The notes: a model not told the origin generated them from the sequence alone. 64,000 bases of DNA from Rhipidocladum racemiflorum (GCA_036346355.1 CM070570.1:5960649-6024648); one strand, 5' to 3'. Positions 22,701-35,058 are shown, counted from the first letter of the stretch. Numbers and translations: made by a program.

Positions 22701-24349
22701 GATATATGACATGGACAGTGATGATGAAGAGTGGATTTCAGGACACAGGAAATCCTTACTAGGTAAGGACAACACTGGATGGGAGTTGACAGAGGACTTG
22801 TTTGAGAGGGTCATGGACAAATTTGAGAAACTTGCGTATAGCCATGACTGCAATGAGTTCACCACTGATCAGATGAAGGAACTAGATATTGATAACATTC
22901 CACTGGACATCATTAAAGTGATACATTATTACTGGCAGGACAAGAGGCAGAAAAAAGGAATGCCACTCATTCGACACTTTCAGGTGAACCTATACTTTGC
23001 CATCCTTTCTTTTGGATTTTTGCCAATAGCTTTGTTTCACTTTCTTGTACATGAGCAAAAGGTTTGCTTGTGCATGTTTGATGGTTTATGGAAAACAGAA
23101 AGCGGGTAAACATTGGGGACGTTGTTAATATGTAGATCCTCCTTTGGTTAAGTAGCTTCTGTGCATTGTCACTAGATATTAAGTTCCTTTTTTGATAGGG
23201 TTCTAAACGAAAGTGGATATAAAGCAAGTGTCTGATCATGGTTAATCGTAATTTTATCCATAATTATTATCAGGATTCTCTGTCTTGAATTGAAAGAGGC
23301 ATGACTAGTGCTGATGCTTCCAGGAAAAATGAGTGACTGTTACATTTTTCAGTTATTATGTTTTTATCTTACCAAATGAATCATTGTAGTCCACCAAACA
23401 ATGTTGAGTGCCTACTTCTCTAATTTTACTTTTCTATCATTTTCAGTCTGCTATGTGGAAGATCTACGAGCAGCAGCTACAGGAATGGGAATCAACGGTA
23501 TACAGAATACAGGGTTCATCAAATGGGTACCAAGAAAAGAGGTTGCCTCCAAAACCTTCATTGTTTGCCTTCTGTTTGAAACCTCGTGGACTCCAATTTC
23601 AAATACCATACAAGGGACCGAAGCAGCGATCCCATAAGAAGCTTATGTCCTCAGGGTGCCACAGCTTTTCAAGAGAGCAGGATGGCTTTTACCGACCAGG
23701 TAGTCTTCCATGATGTCTTGTATTCTTCATTGGTCCTTTTTTGTTTTTTTGCTTATGCTGATATATATATTCCTGTTTCTGTCAAATACCAGGCAGGAAA
23801 TATAATGAATATGTTGGGGATTGGAGGACATGTGAATCCTATGACGGTGGTTCTATTCATTCACCAACAGGGTACTCTCCCAGGTTCTCTGTGAGAACAG
23901 ACTCCCCTCGCGCATTTGATGCTTCAGAAAGAGTTTCTACACCAAGATTTTTCAGGCCTAACAGTGTCAAAAGGAATGCAAGCTATGTATTCCATGAGGA
24001 TCATCAACAATCACCTTCCTTCCGCAATCAGAAAATAAAGAGAAGCGCGCCTGATCATTGGAACACAGTCATTCATGATTGGCAGAACTCGAAGCACATG
24101 TTCCCAGGGGCATCCCAGAGCCACCGCATTGACATCGAGGAGCTCAAGCTGCGGGATGCCTCGAGCGCTGCACAGCATGCAGCAACGATGGCCAAGCTCA
24201 AGAGAGAAAGGGCCTACTGCCTGATGCACAAGGCTGATCTTGCCCTCCATAAGGCCACAGCTGCCCTCATGATCGCTGATGCGATCAAGACATCCGACAG
24301 GGATTCATTCTTGGACGGCAGAAGAGTTTTGAGGGATGAAGAACGCTGA
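16780..24349 (+). CDS. EPCR-type enhancer-of-polycomb-related chromatin protein, 4 exons
   Basis: Proposed exons are 16780-18969, 21280-22983, 23447-23699 and 23793-24349. All introns are GT-AG and phases agree, giving 4704 nt or 1567 aa. A basic, serine-rich N-terminus is followed by a Tudor/PWWP-like module (about aa 320-385; motifs RIRVFWPLDETWYFG and HHVRYDDKDEEW), a conserved hydrophobic block (about 560-645; ALWPAVHLDILLVDN) and an enhancer-of-polycomb-like region (about 1055-1300; GPEWYLEFPDRSQWLIFKQM, YDMDSDDEEW). The last exon ends in an Ala/Lys-rich helix (about 1510-1560). This matches plant EPCR proteins, known as subunits of the nuclear PEAT complex (PWWP-EPCR-ARID-TRB), which acts in histone acetylation and heterochromatin control. 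ATG 16780 is the first in-frame start after an in-frame stop at 16726-16728. Intron 1 (2.3 kb) holds a LINE fragment. The gene appears intact. Confidence 0.88.
19430..20095 (+). pseudogene. 3' end of a LINE (RTE-like) reverse transcriptase
   Basis: In intron 1 of the EPCR gene, frame-broken translation gives the C-terminal part of a plant non-LTR reverse transcriptase: AGWVKWCQASGVLCD-like, then RPAMLYGAECS, VVEMRMMRWICGHTR, IGVAPIEEKLVHHRLRWFG and a final LDRSA/DRSAWK-like phrase. The piece ends with TTATTTGTTGTTGT, which fits the TTG-type tail of plant RTE elements. It is a 5'-truncated dead copy in the same orientation as the host gene. Clade assignment rests on the tail and is less sure than the LINE call. 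Confidence 0.7.
20263..20424 (+). repeat. 3 x 54-bp tandem repeat in intron 1
   Basis: Units start at 20263, 20317 and 20371, each with the pattern GGAAGTGCTCC followed by a TTATGTGAGGT-like phrase and AATCATTTGGCTA. Copies differ at several sites. Confidence 0.85.
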
Positions 24350-25488
24350 CACTTTTTTTGGCGTTAGCCGATGCGTATAGATGCAACTTGTGCAAGACGC
24401 ATCTTTTTGTTGATAGAAGGGAGCTTCTTTGCTCCATTCAATCAAGCCGGTAGATAGCTTCTCGCCCCTTTTTTTTTACCATTTGTACATAAGTTTTTTT
24501 CAATCTTATTTCTCTTCTTTAGACCTCCTGGTTAATGTATTGTTGGGGAAAAATGGGCCAAATTCCAAAATGGTAGGACAGCCGTTCATGCAGTCCGGCA
24601 TGTCTGGACTCTTGCGTGGTTACGTATTGATGTCTTCTAATTGTTGTGAGTTGGTCAGGGAAGGCGACAGACTAGGGCCTAATGCTTTCCTGCCGCCATA
24701 CACAAAACACACACACAGACAACACAAAGAGGGAATGATTGAAGAGAATAGTACAGAATACCCCGATCTTTCAAGAATATGGAGTTCTCAAGAATATGTT
24801 TGTTCCCTTGCCGTAATGTTTGGATGCAACTTCATGAAAAGGACGTGATCTGGATACACGCCCACGCTAAAAATTGCAAATGGCACTCTCTTTTTTCTTT
24901 TAATCTTTTCCTTGCATGCCAAGTTTTTCCAAATGGGACGGCATAGATCCAGTACAGAACTACAGATCAGAGATAAGGAAGAAGGAAGAGCTAGCCTACT
25001 GACCGATCGCTGAAATGGTCCTGTTGGTGTTGAGATACCGCGCAGCGCAGGTAAGAAGACTACTGGGTTCCATTATTCAGATGAGCCGATCAGGTTAGGC
25101 TCCAGGCCTACAACATCCTGCGGCAACCGGTGTGAAAATTCAAACATTGTTTGAGGGTAAAAATTTCGTTGCAAGTGATTGGTAATGTGCTGCTATACTT
25201 GCCGAGAACATGTGGCAAACAATTGATGCTTACACACGCTAAAAATTTGCAATGTAAGCACCAAAATAAATTGTCAAGCTCGCAAAAATTGTGCCTGTGT
25301 AGCGAGAATTGTATCGTTTTTGACAGTCCACGCCACCTATTTACACAAACATACTACGTTCAGAGACTTAAAATAAGCATAAGCATACCGTCTTCAAATG
25401 TACATTTGCATGGATCAGAACAACCGAACAACATCTCAATTAACCGAACAGCGACACCAATGTTTTATGGGAGCGACTAGGAATAGGA
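24350..25488. other. EPCR 3' UTR and intergenic
   Basis: The first 150-250 bases after the TGA are T-rich and probably 3' UTR; no single poly(A) signal stands out. The rest contains no convincing gene or bounded element. Confidence 0.5.
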
Positions 25489-25516
25489 TGTACGATGGGA
25501 GCTTTCCCATCGTACA
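25489..25516. repeat. perfect 12-bp stem hairpin
   Basis: TGTACGATGGGA is followed by a 4-base loop and TCCCATCGTACA. It may be the inner part of a decayed MITE. It is not followed by a T run like that of a bacterial terminator. Confidence 0.7.
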
Positions 25517-25649
25517 GTCTTCTCCACCGTTGGATCTGACTTAAAGACGTAAAAACATCAACCCTTTGATCTATACAACAAAAAAAACTTAAGGCAAAAC
25601 AATTTGCTACCAAGCGTGCAAGAAAATTTTCTCTCCAATGCAGCAACAC

Positions 25650-26465
25650 AAAAGCAAAATTAAAATACTAGTCGTCAACCCGTACATTTGCATGGGCTGC
25701 TTCTTAGATAAAATCACTTGGGTTCGTTAATTTGGTTTGTACGTGGTAACCACTATAACTTGGTTCTGTTAGATGGGGACTAAATCTTTTTATTTTCTCG
25801 ATTAATGTGACATTGTTTTCGTAGTTTATAAGTAGTACAGGTAATAGATCTTATTATGAATTTTTAATATTTTTGCAATTTAGCATTTTAGTAACCACAC
25901 TAATTAAGTATTTAATCATCCTTTAATTTATCCCTAATTCACATTTTTGGATCGTACTTTGGGCGAATTTTCTCTTTCATTTTTAGGTTGGACTTCGTAA
26001 AAAAAATCCATTTTCTATTCATTTATAATTATTCCAAATTTTATTTTTAAGGTTTACTTTCGAATTCGTATAGAAATCAAATTGCTAAATTTTAGTTAAT
26101 TTAGTTTGTACTTGATAAAGACTCACACCATCAAAAAATATAGTGCGTATTTTTTGAAAATAAGACTAATAAATATCTAGCTTTATTTTATATCCTCTAT
26201 ATGCATGTATTGTATAGTGTATATAGACAATAATTAGGGATATTCTAGTCATTTTCAATATCACCTCGGCCAATGTGCCAATAGAAACTATGTCCTACAA
26301 ACTTGGGCGGGGTAATTAACTATTATTCGGAACTTTTTTATTTATGGATGTTACTTTGGAGGTTGTACAAATCAAATATCTAATCACGTCTTTAATTTTT
26401 ATACTAAATTTAAATTTTTTATCGTACTTGGGGTGGATTTTTTTTCAGTTTTAGATGAGAATTCG
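25650..26465. other. AT-rich stretch preceding the tandem repeat
   Basis: Strongly AT-rich with no coding content. It opens with an ACCCGTACATTTGCATGGGC hairpin-like phrase (about 25679-25698), reminiscent of termini of non-autonomous plant elements, but no end could be confirmed. Confidence 0.4.
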
Positions 26466-27425
26466 TATGAAAAATTATATTTTATTTATTATTATTCTGA
26501 ATTTTATTCATAGGATTTACTTTGTAATTGGTACAAAACATAAACTCTTTGTTTTAATTTGATAATTTTTTATTAATTTTATTTAATTATGGATTTACTT
26601 TGGAAATTATATAGAAGTCAAATTACTATTTTTTTATTAATGTTTTATTTGGAATTTTATTTAATTTAGTTTGTACTTGATATAAACTCTTTCTTTTAAA
26701 TAAAGCTGTTATAACATGAGTATTTTTTATTTCGAATTTTAGTTATTTTGACTTGTACTTGACATAGACTCTTTATTTTAATTAGCTAATTTTTATTTAA
26801 ATATTATTACAAATTTTAGTTATTTATAGATTTACTTTTGAAATCTTATGGAAGTCAATTTGCTAATTTTTGTTAATTGTTTATTTCAAATTTCAATTAA
26901 TTTAAATTATACTTGACATGGACACTTTCTTTTAATCTAAGCCATTGTAAATCAGGTATTTTTATTCTGAATTTTAGTTAATTTGGTTTATAATTGACAT
27001 GGACTCTTTGTTTTAATTAGTTCATTTTTATTTAGTTATTATTCTAAATTTCACTTATTTATATATTTACTTTGGAAATCATATGTAAGTCAATTTGCTA
27101 ATTTACTTAATTATTTATTCTAAATTTTAGTTAATTTAGGTTATATTTAACATGTATTCTTTCTTTTAATCTAAGCTATTATAACTGGGATATTTTTTAT
27201 TTTAAATTTTAGTTAATTTAGCTTATAATTGATATGGACTCTTTTCTTTAAATTTATTAATTTTTATTTAATCATAACTTTAAATTTTGTTTATTTATGG
27301 ATTCACTTTACAAATCATATGGAAGTCAAATAGCTAATTTTCCTTATTTTTTATTCTAAATTTTAGTTAATTTAGATTATACTTGATATGGACTCCTGCT
27401 TTTAATCTAAGCCATTAAAACTTGG
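26466..27425. repeat. AT-rich tandem repeat, about 236-bp period, 4 units
   Basis: A marker phrase (TAATCTAAGCCATT or variants) occurs at about 26703, 26939, 27173 and 27409, giving spacings of 236, 234 and 236. Within each unit the order is the same: TACTTGACATGGACTC, a TTTACTTTGGAAAT phrase, then GGAAGTCAATTTGCTAATT. The copies are diverged. No coding potential. Confidence 0.8.
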
Positions 27426-27770
27426 AACTTGGGAGCTTCCTCAGAGTGACTAATTAGTATATGTGCAGATGCTAACAAAAAAGAAGTATCGGTGCAACAT
27501 TACAAGAAAGGTACTCCAACAAATATATATTATTGTCCAACAAATGTAAAATCACTGGAAAAACCTGCAACATTTTGGAGAAGGTAATACAACATTCAAA
27601 GAAAATTCATGCAATAATTCAACTTAATGGATGCAACAATCAAGTTGAGCTCGGACGAGGAGGAGAAGGAGATGGCAAACAACATCGCCTTGTCACTGGC
27701 AAGTCTAGATCTAGCAGTGTGTGAGGCCAGTCTCCACCACTACCTCCTTCCCTATGCCCAGGAGGCCTGC
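27426..27770. other. short intergenic stretch
   Basis: Sequence between the tandem repeat and the solo LTR. The 63-codon frame at 27533 has no recognisable content. Confidence 0.4.
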
Positions 27771-30700
27771 TGTAAGTTTAAGCTTCAATGATTTTAGTGA
27801 TTGGTTTTGGTTTAATGCTTAATATTTTTAATGACAAATCTATTTATTGTGAGACTAACTTTATGATTGAAGCTTATCTTTTATTAGTCTCATTTGGATG
27901 AAAGGATGAAATGTTGAGGTATGCAATCGTTGTTTATTGAAATATTATGTTGCATTCCTTAGATATAAAATTGATGATTTTATTGACAAATTCAATTATG
28001 AGACTAACTTGTTTATTGAGTATATTTTTTGTTAGTCTTATTAAAATAAAAAAATAGAAATCCAAAAGGTATGAATCCAAAGCAATTTTAATATTTTTAG
28101 ATACATTCCTTGTTTTCAAGTTAAAGGGTGAACTACACCATAGTTTTAACCTTAAGATGTGCACTATGCGTCAAATTCTACATATACATGAATACACACA
28201 TTTATGGGGAGTTTATGATTTAACTTGAAGTTTTAATAGTATTGATCTATTTCTTTTTGACAAATATATTAAGGATCATTGCCGTCAAAATAACCTTTTG
28301 GGTACATATAACTTATGTAGTTGTAGTATACTGATACTGATATAGGATAAACTCCAATGCTATCTCAAATTGAATACATGCATACTAATTCAAGTTCAAT
28401 TATTTATATGCACATATTTAATGCAGTTTATTCTATGCTTGGTATATACTCACAATAATTTAAATTCAATTTAAATTGTGATCAGTTGTCAATTAATCAT
28501 CAAATAACCAATCATGTGTTGATGGTATACTTTGTGGATTAAAGGACGATCGAAAGTTCTTGAGTATACGAAACATTAGTTGCACTAGTATACTCGAGAC
28601 ACAATCAATCTTTTCAATCAACTTATTTGGGTTGTGGTCAATCATTAAAGGAATAGATCAAAGGACATTGGAGCATCCATTATGTGTTAATAGAGTGCAT
28701 TGATGATTGGAAGAACCATACTTGTTGGATTAACCTTTTCTATGAGTTGTGAAAGTAGGATGAGTCCAATGTTGATGAAGATTTAAATGGTATCATGTTT
28801 TAATAGCCATCAAGTCAAGAATGAGGATAAAGGATGTCATCATGTGTTGATGAGTATCAAGAGGAGATCTCGAAGCAAAGAGCAACGAAGTTCATCATGT
28901 GTTGATGAACAAGATGTTGACCTGAGCTTGGAGAGAGGAAGATGACGATCATTGTAAAAACTCCAAGTGGATTAGTGCGAGGCAAAGGTATGACTAGTTA
29001 GGACTAAGGATGTGTTCCTAGTCTTTTACCAGCCTCTGTGTTTGGTTAGGAGACCGGGTTGCTAGTTAGGCTGCCATACTATTAAAAGGGGTCGAGTATT
29101 ATAGCTTGAGCTTCATAATGTGTTGATGAACTCAATCCCGTTTGCTTTAGCTCACTCTTAATCAATTTCATTTTTGCATGAAGCTCATATTGACGAATGT
29201 GTTTTGTAAATAGGTGTAGTTCATGCTTTCTTCTTAATTGACTTGGTTCTTTGCATAGAACTAAGTATTTGCATGTGTTGCGAATGGAGAAATCTCATGC
29301 ATTTGGAGTCTTACCATGTGACTAGAATTTGCGAATATGTTTTGCAAACTGCTAAAGATCATGTGTTGATCATCACATAGCTAAGCATGTGTTTAGTGCT
29401 TGATTTTTGTTGTTAGAAATCTTGTTTGATTCTTTGCATGGAGTTAATATTTGCATGTGTTGATCATCACATTTGCCTTTGAGCATGTGAGAATTTGCAA
29501 ATATGTTTTGCAAATTGAGTTGATTATGTGTTCATCATCACATGGCTCATTGTTGGCTTTATTGTTGCTTTTGCAAATGCGTTTTGCAAAATTGAGATCA
29601 AGTTCATTCATTCTAGTAGCATGTGATTAGAGTTTGCAAATGTCTAAGAATCATGTGTTGATCATAACATGGCTCAAAGATGTGTTCTTGATCACTCTTT
29701 GTTACGAGTTGTCTTCTACAAATGTGTTTTGAAAAATGAGCCTAATGACATAATTCTTTGGAGCATGTATTTAGCATTTGCAAATTTGTTTTGCAAAGTG
29801 TAGTGATCATGTGTTGATCACCATATGGCTCAAAGAATTAATCTTAATGGATTCTTGATTTGAAAAGGAATAATTTCTGTATGAAATCATGCATGTTTTT
29901 GCTTGAAGGCTGGCACTATTGATGTGTTAATGTCGATAGTACCACTTATGGGAGCCAATACTGCCGCTCGGTCGATACTACCGTCCTGTTGGAGTGGTAA
30001 TTATTTTTCAGAGAATGTGTTTCTTGAAAATTTTGGTTTGACCGGCACTAACGCTCACTGAGGCCGATAGTAACGCTCAACCGGTAATTATTTTCCAGCA
30101 AAGGGTTTCCTAAAGATTTCGTTGAAGCCGGCAGTACCGCCGGTGCAAGCTAGTACTACCACTCGAGCGGTGCTACCCAGTTGGGTGGTAGCACCGGACT
30201 GCTTGTGCAGTGGCTAGTTTTCCGACCGCTAGGGTCAAGGCTGGCACTACCGGGCCTCTGAGGCCCAGTAGTGTCGGATTTGCTGATTTCTACCCAAAAT
30301 ACCCCCAAACGATTAGTTTTCTTTGTGGATGCTATAAAAGGAGCATTGGAAGCAAGCATTTGGGTTTGCCGGAGTTAATTGTGAGTTATGCCAGAGTGGT
30401 GTATGTGTTGCTCTCTCCCATTTGCTTCTTGAGCTAGAGTGAAGCTTCTAATTGCATGTATTGCATTTAGAAGTGGATTGAGCGTCTCTTGTGCATGTGT
30501 TGCACTTAAGCAGAGCCTTGTGCATGTGTTGCACTCGGTGATCACCATTATACCTATGTTGTACTTGGTGGGGATCAAGCTATAGAGCTTGAATTGTTAC
30601 TCTTAGTGTTTGCCAACACCTGGACGGTGTAGAGACATCGTGCGCTGTGACCTTCCCAAAGTAGATTGTGAGAATGTCCGACAAGTTTGTGAAGGCTAGA

Positions 30701-31133
30701 GCTCGCCTACCTGGAGGGAGAAAGAGCTACCACTAGTGGATTCGATGTGGGTACTCAATTCATGGAGCCAGTCGAATGTGTTTGGGCTAACCTCAATTTG
30801 GACTAGGGGAGAGTGGCAAGTCTCCGAACACCATGGTAAAAATATTGGTGTCTCTCTTTATGATTTGCTTTCTATTCTTTATTTACATTCAAGCAATTTA
30901 ATTATGTTCATAGAATTGATTAATTGATTGCTTGTATATAGGATTGCAAATTATTATTAGAGACTTAGATTGTTGGTGCACATAGTGAGCCTAGTTGATT
31001 AGGCCTTGATTGTTAAAAACCTTAGATTTAAGCTTCCACATATTTATATTAGGTTTTGATATAGGCGATTGTTAATTAGAGAAGAATTTTTTTAAACCGA
31101 CTATGCGCCCACCTCTAGCGGCTCGATCTTATA
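27771..31133 (+). mobile_element. 3.3 kb solo LTR, same family as 3361-6662, plus orientation
   Basis: It starts TGTAAGTTTAAGC at 27771, the counterpart of the reverse-complemented end at 6662, and continues with matching phrases (GTGATTGGTTTTGGTTTAATG, AATGACAAATCTA). It ends near GCTCGATCTTATA, the counterpart of the 3361 end. Length agrees with the sister copy. The CATGTGTTGATCATCACATG repeats (28500-29850) and the GGTAGTACCGC-type palindromes (29935-30290) are shared. No clear TSD remains: CCTGC on the left, TGCCT or CCTCC on the right. No primer site follows, so it is a solo LTR or truncated element, older than its sister. Confidence 0.75.
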
Positions 31134-32784
31134 TGCCTCCATTTGTATGAGTGGTTGACACTACGCCAATCGAATGCTTAAAGGAGGAAATGAACATTCA
31201 GGCTTAATGCTGTGCACCTCTGTCTGCTTTAGTGTGATTTTATTTAAGATTGCTCAAATGGAATGTATATATTGTTATGTTTTACTTGATATTAATCTTC
31301 TTGACTGCAAAGTAGATAGGAGCACCAATGCATGTAACCAAGTTATTTTAGTAGGGTTGTTCATATGATTATGCTTGCTTTAAATCAGGATAAATGCTTA
31401 ACATTTACTTTTGTTAAATGGTAAGAGAGAAGGCATTCAAAAGTTTGGTACCTTATGGTTTGCATGAAACGATGGAGAGGAGCTGGCAGGGGAATGGTTA
31501 GAGTAGGACAAGCCTGTCGCTGGCTTTCTTCCCCTCTAAGGCTGATTCTAGTTTTCAACCAAGGATAGATAAAAAAGGACAATTGGTGCAGTGTGGGTGG
31601 GGAAAGGGTGCAAGGTGGTTTTCCTTTTTATACTACAGTAGAAACCGATATGGGGTGAAACCAGGGTTGAGTTTGCCTAAGTATGTGGGATGAAAGTGCA
31701 GGTGGAGGGCTGAGTGTGTGGTGGCAGGCATGAAGTGCTCCTCTGGCCATGCAGTATGGGTAGAGGGTAGTAGCTAGCTGATAAAAATCTGTTGGCAGCA
31801 GGGTGGAGAGCATGCAGTCTCCCTCTCCTTCCACCCGGCCATGAGGCATGGGCAAAGGAAAAGAAAACAGTGTCAGCTGGTGAAGTGTAGAATTGGGGAG
31901 GGTACTGAGCGGTAGGTTGGTTTCCAAGGGGTTCGATTTGAAGTGTAATATTCTTTTAGCTTGTCAGATAAGGGTGTAGTTCACAGTTGTATTTGATTTG
32001 GGCTATAGTTTGTATTGTGTGTTTGAGAGCTCAAATTCCCAAGTGTGATATGTCATATAATATTTTTTCCATGTGTCATCTGTCATATAATACTTGTATT
32101 AAAATCTCTTTCTTTGTTTTCAACTGTTGGATGATTCAAATGTATTGAATTGAAGGTGCTAATCCTCAAACAATAATGGACAGTTGGATATCTTAATTAT
32201 GTGGGTGCGACATTTTAATTTGGTCGAGCCCAGATTGTGATATATATAAGTTTGTGTATATGAGAAATTTTGTGAGTAAACATATGCATGAATGATGATA
32301 GGAGTGGGGTTCATGTTTGACTATGTGTGTATATACTTATGTATGTTCATGATCTCTTTCGAAGAGAATGAATTGGGTAATGTGGTTATGATCTAAATTA
32401 TAAATGCTTAAAGATAGCACTTGGGAGATAGGCACTGCTTAAGGATTTGAATTTTGGGTAGGGATTTTACAGGATTGTGATGTATTTATTATACAAAAAT
32501 TAAGCTGCAAATTTGATTGTTGTTTTTGGTCTTTTTGTTAATGTGGATGTATTTGCGAGTGACTTTATGTTTGTTTTGATTTTAAAACTTAAAATTGGAA
32601 ATTCATTTCATTAACCATTAAAAGCTTTTCTTTAAATGACAAAAGTCCAAAACAATTTAATGAATAGCTAGAATTTTAATTCAAGGTTAAATTTTAAATT
32701 TAGATTTCCAATTTTACTTTCTTTTTTTTTCGAGGCTATTACAATAGTGGAGGCTTGGTCGATATCATCGAAGCTAATGAGAGG

Positions 32785-32842
<58 letters not shown>

Positions 32843-33191
32843 TTGTGGATTTAAGATAAAATGAATGAAGGAAGAATCAGTGGTTGGGAGCATATCATAT
32901 TTGAGAATGGCTAAGTAACACTCGAGTGTTTTTTTTTGTTTGGGAGCACTCAATTTGGGGACCTATAAAGAGGAGGGTGATGGGGAGAGATGGCAAATTG
33001 ATTAGATCAATAGATCCAAATCCAAAGGCTATAAATTTAAGTGCTCACGAACTAAGAAAACAATCAGGTACTCCCTGCACACCCCTTTCCGAAGAAGTTA
33101 AAACAACAACGTCTAAATCAACTCGATTTCCTTGTGGACTGAGTCGTCCTAGGATGCCGTCGATCTGCATGACAATGCAATGCCGATGTGG
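31134..33191. other. repeat-rich intergenic region
   Basis: No gene recognised. At 32731-32743 the sequence CGAGGCTATTACA reads on the minus strand as TGTAATAGCCTCG, a Gypsy-LTR-like start, so a minus-oriented LTR may lie to its left; I found no matching end or TSD. A GA microsatellite follows. Confidence 0.35.
32788..32839. repeat. (GA)n microsatellite
   Basis: About 52 bases of nearly pure GA dinucleotide. It lies some 350 bp beyond the 3' end of the minus-strand UGT gene. Confidence 0.95.
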
Positions 33192-34640
33192 CTAGTTGCC
33201 GCCGGCGACCTGCCCGACGAATGCCCTGAGGTTCCTCTCCGACGAGCCGCCCTCGGACGCCGCCGCCCGCGCCTTCTCCCTCCACAGCTCGGCCTTGGTG
33301 CGCACCATCTCGGACGCAGCGAGGTCGAGGCACCTCCGCAGCTCGTCGGCCTCCAAGACGCCGTCCTTGTCGCTCACCACGGCCCGGACGCCGGAGCCGA
33401 GCTGCTCCACGAGCCACGCGTTGGTGCCCTGGTCTGTCCACTGCGGCACACCGACGACCGGCACGCCGCACGCCACGCTCTCCAGCGTCGAGTTCCACCC
33501 GCAGTGCGTCACGAAGCACCCCACGGCCGGATGCGACAGCACCTTCACCTGGTCGCACCACTCCACCACCATACCGCGCTCGCTGCCATCGCTGCACACG
33601 TTGCCGTCGTCCTCGCCGCGGTTGTCCTGCCTCAGCACCCACAGGAACGGCCGGCCGCTCTCCGCCATGCCGCGCGCGACCTCGGAGATCTGCCGCTTGC
33701 TCATCACCGACAGGCTCCCGAAGGAGATGTACACCACCGATCCCGCCGGCCGCGCGTCGAGCCAATCGAGGTAGCCCTTGCCGTCCTGCTTGAACAGGTC
33801 GTTGCTGGACGGCAATGCCGGCGCCGAGCCGTTCTTGGCGGGCGCGGCGTCCAGGAAGGAGAGCACGGGACCGACGGGAATGACGTCGAGGCCGTGCTGC
33901 TGCAGCGACGCCACCACGTCGGGCTCCATGGCTTCGAAAGTGTTGGCGAGCACGGTGGGCCTGTCCTCGCGGCCGAGCGCGTCAACGAGGTCGCGGAACG
34001 AGGTGAGCACGAAGGCGTAGGGGTCGTTGTCGGAGGTGATAGTTAGGAACGACGGGAGATCGCGCACGCGGAGGGGCGGGAGCCCTGGGACGCGGACGGC
34101 CGCCCAGGGGTCGCTGGCCGCTGCCGCGATGGCCTTGTTGACGCCGTCGGTGCCGCGGAAAAAGTGGAAGTAAGCGGCGAGAACGGAGGCCGGCTGGATC
34201 CAGTAGAGCGCGGCTGGCACGGCGTGGTCGCGCGCGACGTCGGCGACCCACGACAGCAGGAGCGTGTACACCACGAGGGTGACGGGGCGGCCGGCGTCGC
34301 GGAGGCGCGCGAGGACGGCGCCCAGCGTGAGCGACCCCACGAGCTTGACCTGGGTCATGTAGTGCGTGTGGTCGTGCACGGCCTTGTCGAACCCGTCGTC
34401 GTAGCCGTCGGAGTAGGGCACGTAGCACACCCCCGCGCCGTCGCGGTGCTCGCGCTCGTCCGCCGCGTCGGGGAACATCTTGCGGTAGGCGGACACAGCG
34501 GTGGAGACGGTGACGCGCGCCCCCGTCGCGTGCAGCAGGCGCACCGCGAGTTGGCGCGCCGGGTTGATGTGCCCCTGCGCCGGGTACGTCACCACCAAGA
34601 AGTGCGGCTCCGGCGCCGCCTTCTCCTCCATGGCCGGCAT
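33192..34640 (-). CDS. UDP-glycosyltransferase UGT1 (UGT75-like)
   Basis: An intronless GT-B family-1 glycosyltransferase of about 482 aa. The N-terminus has the acceptor-side motif YPAQGHINPARQLAVRL with the catalytic-type His. The C-terminal half has a complete 44-residue PSPG box running from WCDQVKVL through HCGWNSTLESVACGVPVVG to PQWTDQ; the terminal Gln is typical of UDP-glucose users. Overall style resembles group L/UGT75 enzymes, which glucosylate auxin-like acids, phenolics or apocarotenoids in the cytosol; the substrate is not deducible. The frame is open up to 34775, but a TATA box at 34764-34772 lies inside that extension, so I start at ATG 34640; ATG 34631 (MEEKAAPEP) is equally possible. 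It is the paralog of 53543-54988. Confidence 0.92.
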   Translation of the reverse strand: MPAMEEKAAPEPHFLVVTYPAQGHINPARQLAVRLLHATGARVTVSTAVSAYRKMFPDAADEREHRDGAGVCYVPYSDGYDDGFDKAVHDHTHYMTQVKLVGSLTLGAVLARLRDAGRPVTLVVYTLLLSWVADVARDHAVPAALYWIQPASVLAAYFHFFRGTDGVNKAIAAAASDPWAAVRVPGLPPLRVRDLPSFLTITSDNDPYAFVLTSFRDLVDALGREDRPTVLANTFEAMEPDVVASLQQHGLDVIPVGPVLSFLDAAPAKNGSAPALPSSNDLFKQDGKGYLDWLDARPAGSVVYISFGSLSVMSKRQISEVARGMAESGRPFLWVLRQDNRGEDDGNVCSDGSERGMVVEWCDQVKVLSHPAVGCFVTHCGWNSTLESVACGVPVVGVPQWTDQGTNAWLVEQLGSGVRAVVSDKDGVLEADELRRCLDLAASEMVRTKAELWREKARAAASEGGSSERNLRAFVGQVAGGN

Positions 34641-34763
34641 TGATGTGTGCGACGGAAGAACGAACGAACTTGTCAGTGTCGTTCTTGACTTGTAGCTAGA
34701 GCGAAGTGTCGAGCACTGGAGCGGGTGATGTTGGAGGTGAGGAGGGAAGCGGGTGTAGCTTGG

Positions 34764-34772
34764 CTTTATATT
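34764..34772 (-). promoter_or_regulatory. TATA box of UGT1
   Basis: The minus strand reads AATATAAAG followed by GCCAAG, conserved in position with the UGT2 promoter. A start site about 30 bp downstream leaves a roughly 95-nt leader before ATG 34640. Confidence 0.65.
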
Positions 34773-35058
34773 CATGGGGGGAGAGGCCGAGGTGACGCAA
34801 GCGGTGAGGGGAGCCGATCGAGCCGCAGGGCCGTGTGGTCAGCAGGTAAGCTTGGGTTGGCGTTGGCTACACTACAATACAATACATGCGTTTTGTGTGG
34901 TGCCTGGCGCAACAAGCCAAAAGGATATGTATTTTGATTGGCACATATATGCACTGGACGTTTAATGCTGTGTTTCCTGGGACTTGGTTGTCAAATTGTC
35001 ATCGATCTGGCACCTGTAACGTCTCAGCTGGATGGATGCAGAGAAATCTGCTTCTCTG

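Noticed and set aside
25650..27450. Helitron (ACCCGTACATTTGCATGGGC start, CTAAT-like end near 27452)
   Set aside because: No convincing TC start, no 3' hairpin directly before CTRRT, and no A/T target site could be confirmed.
33118..34643. Long antisense and alternate-frame open frames over UGT1 (and the same at 53556-55015 over UGT2)
   Set aside because: They are shadows of GC-rich coding sequence. Only the frame with the PSPG box has conserved motifs in both paralogs.
33192..34775. Full 527-codon UGT1 frame with a 45-residue N-terminal extension
   Set aside because: The extension overlaps the TATA box and is not conserved in UGT2.
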